DNA from: Aquicella siphonis
GTDB lineage: Bacteria > Pseudomonadota > Gammaproteobacteria > DSM-16500
DNA length: 64,000 nucleotides
NCBI RefSeq assembly: GCF_902459485.1
Contig: NZ_LR699119.1
Location: forward strand, 744,001 to 808,000
Direction of reading: 5' to 3'
Positions 24,365 through 33,504 of this stretch are shown here, piece by piece; position 1 is the first letter of the stretch; each line of letters starts with the position of its first letter. A program made the translations under genes and the position numbers. The notes beneath the pieces were generated by a model. That model saw nothing but the letters and a program-made list of their open reading frames with translations, was not told where the DNA came from and did no database searches.

Positions 24365-26866
24365 ATGCAATCACGCCCAGAAGTTGTTGATGCGGAACAA
24401 GTTTTAAAAACAATGGGGGAGGCTGATATTCCAGGCGTGGCGATTGCTTTTGTTGATGACCAGGGAACCATTGCAACACAAGAGCTAGGTGTTACCAAAA
24501 AGGATTCGGCCGACCTGGTAACTTCGGCAACAATTTTTGGGGCGGCGTCACTCAGCAAGCCCGTATTTTCTTATTTAATATTAAAGATGGCGCAAGAAGG
24601 TATATTGGATTTAAAGCAACCTCTTAATGAGATTTTATCTTTTGAACATTTTTGCGATCAATTTTGCCAGGAATATAATTGTCAGTGGGAAAAAACAGCT
24701 GACGATTTGAAACGAGCGCAATCATTAAGTGCAAAAATGATTCTATCACATACCACAGGATTTGATTTATTCAAGGGAAGAATTGATTCTCGCTTTGATC
24801 CCGGAATGGAGTATCGGTATTCAGGCTTGCCTCTTTTATACTTGCAAAAAGTCATCGAAAAACTGACTGGCGCAACACTTGAAGATCTTGCCAAAAAATA
24901 TGTATTTGAACCTTTAGAAATGAAACATAGCAGTTTCTATCCCGGATTTGATTTATCCTCGATGTCTGAGGAAGGCAGGGAGCCTGGAAGGATCTACCTA
25001 AAGGCCGCGAAACATGGTTTGGTGTATGAAGTGCTAACCGAGGATAGTAATACGCCGTGGCATAACATGATTCCATGGCATCAATTACCAAGGGATTTTC
25101 CAAGGAATATATCTGAAATCATTCAGTCAAAAGATAAGTGGTTATCAACCATCCTGGTTCATGTGTCAAAAACACATGATATACCGCCGGCAAGCGCGCC
25201 CAATAGCTTATTCACCACGGCGGAAGATTATGCACGCTTTGTTATAGCATGGATGAATGATGAAGAGTTGCAATACGCATTTGAACCCATTATCCCGATG
25301 ACAAAGGATGAATGGGCAAAAGGCGTGAACATACGATCTGAAAATCTGGAAAATCTTGCCTGCGGCATGGGTTTTGAATTAGAGGTAAATGGGGAGGGTA
25401 AAAAACCATTAGCCTATAAAACCGGCGACATGAATCAATGGAGAGCTCAGGTAGCGATTGATCTTGAGAACAAGACGGCAATAGTTTATTTTTCCAATGC
25501 GAAAAATGGGCATATACTTGCAAGCCAAATTATTACTCCGTACGTTAAACTGGAGTATGCGCTTGACTATTTTTCCAATAAATATGGTTTTGCCATAAAA
25601 ATCGAACCAGACTGGCAGAAGAAGGAAAAGGCCAGATTTGAACAAATTGGCAAGTATTTGGATTCGCAGAGTGTTTCGTCTCACTTGCAGCGGATGATTA
25701 CGAATAGAAACATTCCGGGCGTATCTGTCGCAATAAAACAAAATAATAGCATAGAATCTTACTCGGCAGGCACGATTGACGCAAGCAATATGCAGCCTGT
25801 TACAAATCAAACGATATTTGAAGCGGCATCCTTAAGCAAGACCGTTTTTGCTTACATTGTCTTGAAACAAATTGAAAAAGGGCTGTTAAGCAAACCTGGT
25901 AAGTCACCTGAAAGCGGCTTGGATCGTCCTTTACATGAAATATGTGATTTTGGCCCGCCTCATATGCGTGATGATCCAAGTTACAAACTGCTCACAGCGC
26001 GACTGCTTTTGTCACACCAGTCTGGGTTGCCTAATGAATTTGGTTCATATGGTGAAAAATATGCGGCGGCAGCCGGAACGCGATTTGATTATTCAGGCGA
26101 AGCCTATCGATTTTTAAATGAAGTCATTGAGCATGTTACAGGAATGACACTGCATGATTTATCACAGGTAATTTTTAATTCCGATGAGCTGGGAATGAGG
26201 AATAGCAGTTTTATTCCTTATCCTGAAAGCAGCCCGCAAAGACAAATGAGAGCAATCGGCCATGATTCGAATGGTAAAAAAGATGAAACAGACCATTTCC
26301 CGCGTCAGTTTCCACCGCATCCTGCGGCATCGTTAATTACAACTGCCGAGGATTATTTGAAATTCTTGCGCGTTTGTGCCGAAGATCCTTTTATAATAAA
26401 ACATATGTTTGAAGAACAAATACACCTGGCGGGAAAAGACCAGAAAGCTATCGATGCTGATGTGCCATCCTCTGTATTGGATAGCCTGGGGTGGGGACTG
26501 GGTATTGGGCTGCAACAAACGGATCAAGGAACTATTGCATTTCACTGGGGTGATGTTAACACCAATCGATCATTCTGTGCTATTAATTTGAAAACAGGCA
26601 ATGCAGTGGTCTGTCTGACGAATAGCGCCAATGGGCCGTCTATATTTAAACAAGTTGCGGAATCCGTCGTGGGTGATTTAAGTCCCGCATTAAATTGGCT
26701 AAAAGGAAGAGGAGAAAATAAACCGGTCATTTTAAATGAGGCCAGACAGGCAATTTCACATCCGTCTATTACATCGAAATCCATTTTCTCGCATTCACAT
26801 GAATCCATCAGAGTTGACAAGCAGGAAGGCGAGAAAATTGCCGTGCTTAGAAAAAGAGGTGGCTAG
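24365..26866 (+). CDS. Tandem (two-domain) beta-lactamase-fold serine hydrolase
   Basis: An 833-residue protein made of two class C beta-lactamase-like domains in a row. Domain 1 (about 1-400) has FGAASLSKPVFSY (SxxK intact), YRYSGLPLLYLQKVIEKLTG (YSG in place of YSN) and YKTGDMNQWRAQ. Domain 2 (about 420-790) repeats this: FEAASLSKTVFAY, FDYSGEAYRFLNEVIEHVTG and FHWGDVNTNRSF. Both keep the nucleophile Ser and Lys. No signal peptide is seen, unlike the two related genes at 9038 and 17541, so it acts in the cytoplasm or is exported another way. The start is set at 24365 from promoter spacing; 24335 is possible. Substrate unknown (peptidase, esterase or beta-lactam hydrolysis). Confidence 0.88.
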   Translation: MQSRPEVVDAEQVLKTMGEADIPGVAIAFVDDQGTIATQELGVTKKDSADLVTSATIFGAASLSKPVFSYLILKMAQEGILDLKQPLNEILSFEHFCDQFCQEYNCQWEKTADDLKRAQSLSAKMILSHTTGFDLFKGRIDSRFDPGMEYRYSGLPLLYLQKVIEKLTGATLEDLAKKYVFEPLEMKHSSFYPGFDLSSMSEEGREPGRIYLKAAKHGLVYEVLTEDSNTPWHNMIPWHQLPRDFPRNISEIIQSKDKWLSTILVHVSKTHDIPPASAPNSLFTTAEDYARFVIAWMNDEELQYAFEPIIPMTKDEWAKGVNIRSENLENLACGMGFELEVNGEGKKPLAYKTGDMNQWRAQVAIDLENKTAIVYFSNAKNGHILASQIITPYVKLEYALDYFSNKYGFAIKIEPDWQKKEKARFEQIGKYLDSQSVSSHLQRMITNRNIPGVSVAIKQNNSIESYSAGTIDASNMQPVTNQTIFEAASLSKTVFAYIVLKQIEKGLLSKPGKSPESGLDRPLHEICDFGPPHMRDDPSYKLLTARLLLSHQSGLPNEFGSYGEKYAAAAGTRFDYSGEAYRFLNEVIEHVTGMTLHDLSQVIFNSDELGMRNSSFIPYPESSPQRQMRAIGHDSNGKKDETDHFPRQFPPHPAASLITTAEDYLKFLRVCAEDPFIIKHMFEEQIHLAGKDQKAIDADVPSSVLDSLGWGLGIGLQQTDQGTIAFHWGDVNTNRSFCAINLKTGNAVVCLTNSANGPSIFKQVAESVVGDLSPALNWLKGRGENKPVILNEARQAISHPSITSKSIFSHSHESIRVDKQEGEKIAVLRKRGG

Positions 26867-27075
26867 ATTATTTTATCATTCGGAAGTACATTAATATCTG
26901 ATTTATTAATGCCTGATTTATTTCAACGTTAATGATGCGATGCGTTATATTGAGATGCGTTCTTACGGAGACTGCATTTTGGCAAATATGGACAACCAGG
27001 CTTTATGATGCCAAAATGATTCATGATCGATTCTGTAACCAATTGAATTGACAAAAACTATCTATGGAGTGCGTG

Positions 27076-28026
27076 ATGGAGGCGCGATCGGAAAAAAATG
27101 CCGCACCCAAGCCTTTAAGATCTCAGGATCCAAACCCTTTTTACCTGAATACCAGTTATTCCGGTGGGACACACTATCTTGTCGCTGAAGCAAGCCAGTT
27201 GCCTTTTCTGTTTACAACGGAAATCACTGCTTGCGTGGGTATTGGTTTGTATTATTGGAGAGAGGGCAAGGTCAAGAAATTCGGGCTTTATCACTCTTAT
27301 AGCGAACACTCTTATTGCGATGATAAATTGGTTGTGGAAACATTGGGTACCCCTTTTGTGCGCCGGTTTTGTGAGGTCGATTCTAAAAATCTTATCCGTG
27401 CCATTTATAATTTCTTGTTCGACATCGACGATGTGGAAAATGTCAGAGTCATTATTCATAACAAGGAATTTGAAATTGAAAATGTCAATTACCCGGATGA
27501 AAACCTTGCATTTGACCAGGTCATGACGATGGTTAACCAGGTTTCCCGCTTGATGGGAAAACGTGAGATTGAGAGGCGTAATTTTCTTTACAGCCAGGGC
27601 AGTACGACATTTTGTGTGATGAATGATGGATCATACTTTGCTTTGTTGGTGGATGGCAGTGAGGATGAAACGATCGCCAGAAAAGTCGCCATGTATATTC
27701 ATGATGATATCGCTGAATTAAACCGTGAACCTGGAATGTTTAAAGGAAGAAAAGTCCGCTTTTTTGATGGTCATCAGGATAAGGTGACCATAAGAGACAA
27801 GTATATTTTAAATTGTCTCAATCAGGCCCGAGACGGCAGGATTCTGTGGGTTGATGCTTGCTTGCTGATCAGCCATGAGTTGAGAAAAATCCCGGAGAAG
27901 GACAAAAAATTACTGGAATCATATCAAAAAATCAGGTTTATGCTGGATTTCCTGGACAATGCGCTGATATTTGCGCGGCATGAAACGCTGCGATGCCAGT
28001 CTGTGCCTGAAATATCCAACAATTAA
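27076..28026 (+). CDS. Putative CheD/CNF-like glutamine deamidase effector
   Basis: A soluble 316-residue protein, no signal peptide, not firmly assigned. Near the N-terminus the pattern TTEITACVGIGLYYWREGK followed by KKFGLYHSYSEHSY resembles the Cys-His active site of CheD and CNF-type deamidases (CheD: GSCVAV... then a Gly-rich strand ending in His). Here Cys53 and His73 are 20 residues apart, close to the spacing in those families. The rest (about 110-316) is helical and unknown. Shine-Dalgarno GGAG six bases before the ATG at 27076 favours it over the ATG at 27064. CNF toxins deamidate Rho GTPases; CheD acts on chemoreceptors. No chemotaxis genes are present, so an effector is the better guess. 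Confidence 0.45.
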   Translation: MEARSEKNAAPKPLRSQDPNPFYLNTSYSGGTHYLVAEASQLPFLFTTEITACVGIGLYYWREGKVKKFGLYHSYSEHSYCDDKLVVETLGTPFVRRFCEVDSKNLIRAIYNFLFDIDDVENVRVIIHNKEFEIENVNYPDENLAFDQVMTMVNQVSRLMGKREIERRNFLYSQGSTTFCVMNDGSYFALLVDGSEDETIARKVAMYIHDDIAELNREPGMFKGRKVRFFDGHQDKVTIRDKYILNCLNQARDGRILWVDACLLISHELRKIPEKDKKLLESYQKIRFMLDFLDNALIFARHETLRCQSVPEISNN

Positions 28027-29255
28027 GAATTTAAATTTCGTTCAGTGACCTCAGCAAAATTGATATTCAGTGCCAGGGATAAATTTCGGATGGCTGTTTG
28101 CAGTAATGAGAAGATCAATTTTCGCTCTTGCGCATTGCCGAGATCAAGAGCTTGGTTGACGGAGAGATGGAGGCTTTCCCTGGCGCTTTCAAATGCCTGT
28201 CGTGCATCCTGTGCGGAAATAAATTCGTACGCCCCGTTTTTGTTGACGTATGCAAGTGTAGACAGGGAGCTTGCAAACACTTGTTTTAGCGGTTCCAGGG
28301 CAAACGGGATGGAATGATGGGTATTCAGCCCTGTTTCATTATTATAAAGTTGATCCAGATAAAAGCGTATCTGCCGCGGATATAGAATAAAAGTGCTGCC
28401 TGTGGACTCATGTGTTCCTACGCTTTGCTGATAGGCGCTGTCACCCAGCTGGTAATCATTGATGTGCCTGATTTTTTGAGCATAGGCCGGATTTTGGCTG
28501 TTCGCGCATATTTCAATATAGGTTTTGGTGATGTCTGCCCATGGTCCCGCGTTATAGGTTGCATTCAGAATCATATCAAGAAAATTGTTTTCGGAGCTTT
28601 CCAGAGCCTTTAGACAGGCTGAAAAATACTGAGCGGACGGGCCCCAGGGATCCTGGTTGATGGACTGGATACGCAGCATGTCATTAAATTGGAAATAGGC
28701 GGCAGCAAGCGGTCCAAAATACTTGTCGTCCAGTGAGGCAGGGCCGGTTTTTCGGGTCTGGACACCGCTGTCCTGGTCTTCTATGGCGTAGCCCAGGCTT
28801 TTTTGCAATACGGCAAAGTTGATCATGCCAATCTTGTGCTCCAATCGCTTGGAGTAATCATTAAGTTGATACGGTCCGCCCTGTCCGGGTGCAAGAAGCA
28901 TTTTCCTGATGTCGGGATTCGGATTGATCCAGGGAGTTGAAGCCTGATAATCACTGGTCTGAAGATTTTCCTGAAGTAATTGCGCGAACAATGAGCCCGA
29001 GATGTAGGCTTCATCAAGCTGCAGTGAGGGATATTCTTGATGCAGCAAGTAAGAGTAGAGTGCCCCCGCGACAAAATTTGACATGATGAGGTCGGTGTAA
29101 TTGGCATCCAGGCGTATGGATTCAGTTTTTTCATCAATGCGGACGGGAAAGGTCAAGTGATAATAAAGATTCCCGGGTTGGCTGACAGGCAGACTGTTTG
29201 CGAATGCGGCAGCTGTCAGAAAGCTGATTAATGCGGTAGCGATGAATTTATTCAC
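28023..29255 (-). CDS. Exported protein of unknown function, possibly lysozyme-like
   Basis: A 410-residue protein starting with GTG (GAGGAAG upstream) and a signal peptide ending AAFA. The mature part is helical. The segments LLAPGQGGPYQLNDYSKRLE and LNATYNAGPWADI have the look of lysozyme/transglycosylase cores, where a GxYQ strand and AxYNAGP helix recur, but the catalytic Glu cannot be placed with certainty. Its stop codon overlaps the last four bases of the convergent deamidase-like gene. It is probably periplasmic or secreted. Confidence 0.65.
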   Translation of the reverse strand: MNKFIATALISFLTAAAFANSLPVSQPGNLYYHLTFPVRIDEKTESIRLDANYTDLIMSNFVAGALYSYLLHQEYPSLQLDEAYISGSLFAQLLQENLQTSDYQASTPWINPNPDIRKMLLAPGQGGPYQLNDYSKRLEHKIGMINFAVLQKSLGYAIEDQDSGVQTRKTGPASLDDKYFGPLAAAYFQFNDMLRIQSINQDPWGPSAQYFSACLKALESSENNFLDMILNATYNAGPWADITKTYIEICANSQNPAYAQKIRHINDYQLGDSAYQQSVGTHESTGSTFILYPRQIRFYLDQLYNNETGLNTHHSIPFALEPLKQVFASSLSTLAYVNKNGAYEFISAQDARQAFESARESLHLSVNQALDLGNAQERKLIFSLLQTAIRNLSLALNINFAEVTERNLNS

Positions 29256-29438
29256 GGGCTTCCTCGTTGGCGGTTTATCGTTATGTTATGCCACGATATT
29301 ATTTTTTAATGCCGCCGGGTGTCAAGAACCCGTTGCTATCGCATGCAAAAACCGGCTTGCCTGCGAAATCAAGGTAATGTATATTAATTGGCCATAAAAT
29401 TTGACATAACAATAACATATTCAAACGAGGGTGGAAGT

Positions 29439-31550
29439 ATGCTAAGCGGCGTTGATTTGGCGTATACAGGAAAAAAAGCCTGCGAATTTGTCAATGAAAG
29501 AAATCATGAATCGCGTTCCATGATATTCAGGCATGCATTCAAGAATGTCGGTGCGCTTGTCATGCGTATACAGCTGGGACAGGCCCAAAGAGCGGCATTA
29601 CTGCAAAGCATATGCAGGGAAGATTATTGCGATAATCCTGCTCACGAGAAAGGGGAAGGAGGGAACCAGGATGATCTCTTTTCAATTCCCCAGTCTGCCT
29701 CCTCCGTTTGCCAGACAACCAGGTCGCTGGAACAAATCGCTCATTATACCTTGGGGCGCGGGAAAATCCTGAATGAAAGAACGCAGCCGCAAATCAGGCA
29801 TAACACAAAGCAATTACACGGCGAAGAATACTTATGGGATGCGCTTCATTCACCCGTCTGGGCCATAGGATTGAACCTGGCCGGCCAGCTTGCCAGGCAA
29901 GGGTTTGAATACGTTTGCTGTCCGGAGAGTCTGGATGAACCTAGTTATGCGTTAATCACCCGGGAGCTGAATGATGGCTCCTTTGAAAGAACCATGATTG
30001 ATGACAAGGCTTGTATTCTGACTGAATCAAGGCATTGTCTTGAAATTGCGCGTGTGCCCGAGCTGGAGATTTCATTGGATCCCGAGCATAAAATGACTAG
30101 CCAAAAGAATGGATTTGTCATTTCACACCATGGAAAAGCAGCTCCGGTCGGATGGATGCTGCATTCCGGTGAGCAAGATCAATTAGTTGACCCGCAATAT
30201 ACAGAAGATTTGCTTCGTGTCATACGCATTGCCAAGGGTAAAACGCATCAATTATCCAAGGCAGAATACTCCCTGCTTTTGAATGAAATGCGCGCCAAAA
30301 CAGACGGTGTGCGGTTCACACAGAACAGGACGTTAAATCTTCTGGACGATGTTGTGCAGGAACTCGAACGTGAATATGGGTTCGACCCTGTCAAATTGAT
30401 CGGCTCGGCAATTTCCACTTCCTATAATCTCATTCAGTCGAGAATGAAAGAGACGGATGTGGTCGAAGACTTTTTGACCGGTATTCTGATTACAGAAATG
30501 GCCCAGGTTTTGAAATTGACGGAATCAAGAAGTTCTCGTCCCAGGCTGCCTCACGAATTTACCAATTCGTTCGATATTACTCTGAACAGTGCCAAGGCGT
30601 TTGCCTATGCATATGACCTGCAAAAACCGGATGGTTCGCCTGCTTTGTTGCTCGCAGATGACAAGCCGGTATATGAATCGGATGAACGTTTGACTGATGT
30701 GCGTCTTAACGGTGATTTGCAAGACCCTGATTTAAGCAACCCCAGGCATGCGGCTGCATTGCTTGCGTCCGGGATTCTGATAGCGGAACAAATGCTGCTG
30801 GAACAATTATTAAGAGACGCATGCGTGTTTGGTGATGAACATCCCAATGCGCTAGCCTTGCAGAAGATATTAAATAATCATGCATTGTATTTCAGGCTAA
30901 AGGCAATGGCAAAAGAGATACCGGGCGATAGCCGGGGACCGATTTTGGGACTGCAAGTCAAATCCTGTGAACCTTTAATCGATATGCTTAGAACCGCGCT
31001 GGGATTTGACCATTTGGCTGATGCCGCAAGACAAATTTATGCTGAAGGCAGCCATTCCATGAAGATCAAAAAGAGCGCCTTGTTCAATCTATTCCACGCA
31101 GGCAACGTTTTGCAAACTCTGGAGACGACTTCGGCTGCCCATCAGGGTTCAAGAGGCCTGAATGCTGGAATTGTCCCGGTCATTCGCGCGCTTGCGCCTG
31201 CGTTATATACTCATCTGGTTGAGGAAGGTGAAATCAAAGAAGCAATCAAGACCAGGACAGCCGTCAGGGAAAAGACGGTTACGAGACCGCGCGTTGAAGA
31301 GGCTGAAGAGGAAGCGGACAGCAGGGAAGAGCATCATCTGTCAGGCGTGGGTGTGTGTCCTTATCTTGGCAGGCGCGTGACAGATCAGCCGTCTGTGACT
31401 CAGGATGCATATCATCCTGACCTGTCTTCCGCACGCGTTCGGCACAAGGGGAATACCTGGTGTCAATTCTTTACAAAGACAGTGGTTCCAGTTGCCGCAG
31501 TCAGTTTGACAATAGGCGCTGCAGCGATAAGCTTGATGAATGGGGCGTAA
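29439..31550 (+). CDS. Large hypothetical protein with hydrophobic C-terminal tail
   Basis: About 703 residues, not recognised. The start at 29439 follows GAGGG by eight bases; an upstream TTG (29388) has no Shine-Dalgarno. The body is soluble and largely helical, with six cysteines in the first third. An acidic stretch (RVEEAEEEADSREEH, about 630-645) precedes a single hydrophobic C-terminal segment of about 20 residues (VVPVAAVSLTIGAAAISL). That arrangement is a tail-anchor layout. It is divergent from the exported protein at 28023. A translocated tail-anchored effector is possible but unproven. Confidence 0.75.
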   Translation: MLSGVDLAYTGKKACEFVNERNHESRSMIFRHAFKNVGALVMRIQLGQAQRAALLQSICREDYCDNPAHEKGEGGNQDDLFSIPQSASSVCQTTRSLEQIAHYTLGRGKILNERTQPQIRHNTKQLHGEEYLWDALHSPVWAIGLNLAGQLARQGFEYVCCPESLDEPSYALITRELNDGSFERTMIDDKACILTESRHCLEIARVPELEISLDPEHKMTSQKNGFVISHHGKAAPVGWMLHSGEQDQLVDPQYTEDLLRVIRIAKGKTHQLSKAEYSLLLNEMRAKTDGVRFTQNRTLNLLDDVVQELEREYGFDPVKLIGSAISTSYNLIQSRMKETDVVEDFLTGILITEMAQVLKLTESRSSRPRLPHEFTNSFDITLNSAKAFAYAYDLQKPDGSPALLLADDKPVYESDERLTDVRLNGDLQDPDLSNPRHAAALLASGILIAEQMLLEQLLRDACVFGDEHPNALALQKILNNHALYFRLKAMAKEIPGDSRGPILGLQVKSCEPLIDMLRTALGFDHLADAARQIYAEGSHSMKIKKSALFNLFHAGNVLQTLETTSAAHQGSRGLNAGIVPVIRALAPALYTHLVEEGEIKEAIKTRTAVREKTVTRPRVEEAEEEADSREEHHLSGVGVCPYLGRRVTDQPSVTQDAYHPDLSSARVRHKGNTWCQFFTKTVVPVAAVSLTIGAAAISLMNGA

Positions 31551-31576
31551 GGCGCATAGTGAAATGCCGGGCGTTT

Positions 31577-32038
31577 TTATACGATGTCCGGTGTCACTAT
31601 ATTCAATCTGGCTTCTATGTAAGTCAAATAACGCGGGCCAATATTTCTATTGCGTGTCTTTAAAATGAGCGAGGAAGCATATCTGGATCCGCTAAAATGA
31701 AATACTGGCTGCCCGAAATGAATTTGTTCCTGATCCAAAATAAACAGAACCGCTTCATCACCATTGGCACTGGTAAAAGCAAGCATGCCTTGGATGTCGT
31801 TATTGGATAATTTTTCAACTGTGACTATGGTCGTTTCACCCGGATTGATTGTTTCGGGATAAACAGAAAAATGGCTGCCGGGTCTGCTGGATGTGACGCG
31901 GTCAAACCGCAGCTGATCATGGGTATGATTGGTGAGAGTGACGTGCAATGTCGAATTTTCATCTGCCTGGGTGTTAGCATAGGCAGACAGCGCAATGCAG
32001 GAAAAAAGAACGGGCAGGATGTGCCTGATAGCTTTCAT
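31577..32038 (-). CDS. Small exported beta-rich protein
   Basis: A 153-residue protein with a signal peptide (residues 1-21, ending AYA). The mature part has the pattern LTNHTHDQLRFDRV, GSHFSVYPETINPGETT, VEKLSNNDIQGMLAF, a single compact beta sandwich. This order (polar strand, PxxINPGE, GxLxF) recalls aegerolysin or crystallin-like folds, but the similarity is loose. AAGGAT precedes the ATG. It starts 16 bp after the polysaccharide deacetylase gene stops, so the two are probably co-transcribed. Confidence 0.65.
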   Translation of the reverse strand: MKAIRHILPVLFSCIALSAYANTQADENSTLHVTLTNHTHDQLRFDRVTSSRPGSHFSVYPETINPGETTIVTVEKLSNNDIQGMLAFTSANGDEAVLFILDQEQIHFGQPVFHFSGSRYASSLILKTRNRNIGPRYLTYIEARLNIVTPDIV

Positions 32039-32054
32039 GACATGAATCCTTGTC

Positions 32055-32900
32055 TTATCTTGTCTGTGACGTCTCAGGGTGCGGATCCGGCGTGGCAGGG
32101 GTAGTGCTTGCCATGCGCGGCTTGGCTGTCGCGCCTTTTAGTATGGCGGCATATGTTTTCATCGTTTGACTCTCAATAATCATAAAGCGCGGCTGCGCCA
32201 TGGATTTGTATGTTTTATTGGCGGTTTTGGCGTCAATGCTGAATGCCATAGTATAATCCGCATTTTTGGCTTCTTGTTCCAGATAATCATCATAAATCCC
32301 AAAAGGCCATGCCAGAAAGGTAATTTTAGTGCCCAATTTTTCTTCCAGAATTTTTTTCGATGATACCAATTCATTTTTTACAAATTTCTCGTAAGCAGGA
32401 CGTGACAGTTTTTTCTTTGTCCGCTTAAAATTGGGATGCGAATAAGTATGGCCTTGTATATCGAAGAGCCCTGTTTGTTGTAATTCCTTTAATTGATCCC
32501 ATGTCATCGCGTTTTTTCCATTCGAGATGGTTTGAGGATATATAAAGAGTGTCACTGGAATTTTATATTTTCGTACTATCGGCAGCATATAAGTATAAAC
32601 GGATTTCCATCCGTCATCCGCCGTGATGACAACAGATTTTTCCGGTAATGATGCGCGTGTGCCTTGCAGGTATTCAACAGCTTCCTTGAGTGGAATGACT
32701 GTAAAGCCATTTTGCTTGATCCACTTTATCTGTTCTTCAAATCTTTGTGGCGTCATGTTCATGCTGCCGGGAACGACAGGATTCAGATTGTGATAGCAAA
32801 GAATCGGGATATTGATGTTATTGCTCGCAAACAAGACGGTGGGAATTGCGAGAATGACAGCCATGCAAAGACAATAGATAGTTCTGATCAAGTGCAGCAT
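32055..32900 (-). CDS. Polysaccharide deacetylase (CE4)
   Basis: A 281-residue exported deacetylase of the NodB-homology family, similar to the N-terminal domain of PgaB-type enzymes. Signal peptide about residues 1-25. Catalytic and metal motifs: ILCYHNLNP at the start, VVITADDGWKS (catalytic Asp and metal-binding Asp), FDIQGHTYSHPNF (HxxxH metal ligands) and FLAWPFGIYDD. It removes acetyl groups from N-acetylglucosamine-type polymers in the periplasm or cell surface. The C-terminal 25 residues are Pro/Thr-rich and disordered. AAGGAT precedes the ATG. It is first gene of a likely two-gene unit with 31577-32038. Confidence 0.9.
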   Translation of the reverse strand: MLHLIRTIYCLCMAVILAIPTVLFASNNINIPILCYHNLNPVVPGSMNMTPQRFEEQIKWIKQNGFTVIPLKEAVEYLQGTRASLPEKSVVITADDGWKSVYTYMLPIVRKYKIPVTLFIYPQTISNGKNAMTWDQLKELQQTGLFDIQGHTYSHPNFKRTKKKLSRPAYEKFVKNELVSSKKILEEKLGTKITFLAWPFGIYDDYLEQEAKNADYTMAFSIDAKTANKTYKSMAQPRFMIIESQTMKTYAAILKGATAKPRMASTTPATPDPHPETSQTR

Positions 32901-33034
32901 ATATCATCCTTAATGGTTAATATCTTTATTTTACCCCATTTTTCATCGTAATTTGACCGATATTGAGAACACTGACAGGTTAAGGTACTATGCGGCATTT
33001 TGGGCAATCTATTTGACATTTATGGGAGATTGGT

Positions 33035-33448
33035 ATGAAAATCAGACACCTTTTTGGTTTGTTTCTTGTCATCCAGGCAGTTTCATCTATCGCACATTCC
33101 GCGCCATTATTCCAGGCGGGCGACATAGAAGAAGGGAAAGAATGGTCAATTGATGCAAAATCCGGTGTTGCGTCGTATTTTGCGAACGGGACTGCGGGCA
33201 AGGTTGAATTCAAATGTGATTTACGCGGAGCAGCCGCCGGGGAAGAAGGGGTGAAAGCCTTGTTAAGAACAGGCAAGAATTTTGATAATGAATACAATCT
33301 GCCTGTCACACCATTAAATGAAGGAATGAATGGACCCTTCATCTGGACATTGACAGATGAAAAAGCGGATGTTGGCAATATTAAAGTGTTTTATGTTGCG
33401 GGATCCAATGCCACTATCCAGTGTTATGGAAAAAAAATACAAGATTGA
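33035..33448 (+). CDS. Small exported protein, unknown
   Basis: A 137-residue protein with signal peptide MKIRHLFGLFLVIQAVSSIA (cleavage about residue 23). The mature part of about 114 residues is predicted beta-rich, with two cysteines (FKCDLRG and IQCYGKK) that may pair. GGGAG precedes the ATG. No family recognised. It is divergent from the deacetylase gene and followed by a strong terminator. Confidence 0.75.
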   Translation: MKIRHLFGLFLVIQAVSSIAHSAPLFQAGDIEEGKEWSIDAKSGVASYFANGTAGKVEFKCDLRGAAAGEEGVKALLRTGKNFDNEYNLPVTPLNEGMNGPFIWTLTDEKADVGNIKVFYVAGSNATIQCYGKKIQD

Positions 33449-33457
33449 GGATTTCAC

Positions 33458-33500
33458 GCGGAAAAACCTTGTGGGTGACACCCAGGGTTTTCCACATATT
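33458..33500. terminator. Bidirectional terminator hairpin
   Basis: GGAAAAACC (from 33460) pairs with GGGTTTTCC (to 33492) around an inner TGGGTG/CACCCA stem. It sits between convergent genes, flanked by AT-rich sequence, and can serve both. Confidence 0.75.
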
Positions 33501-33504
33501 TAAT

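Noticed and set aside
25409..25810. 133-residue minus-strand frame
   Set aside because: Lies antisense in the tandem beta-lactamase-fold gene, which has intact motifs on the plus strand.
26890..26960. Tandem TTAAT sequences upstream of the deamidase-like gene as a PmrA box
   Set aside because: Half-sites are about 15 bp apart, not 11, and no -10 box stands at the expected distance.
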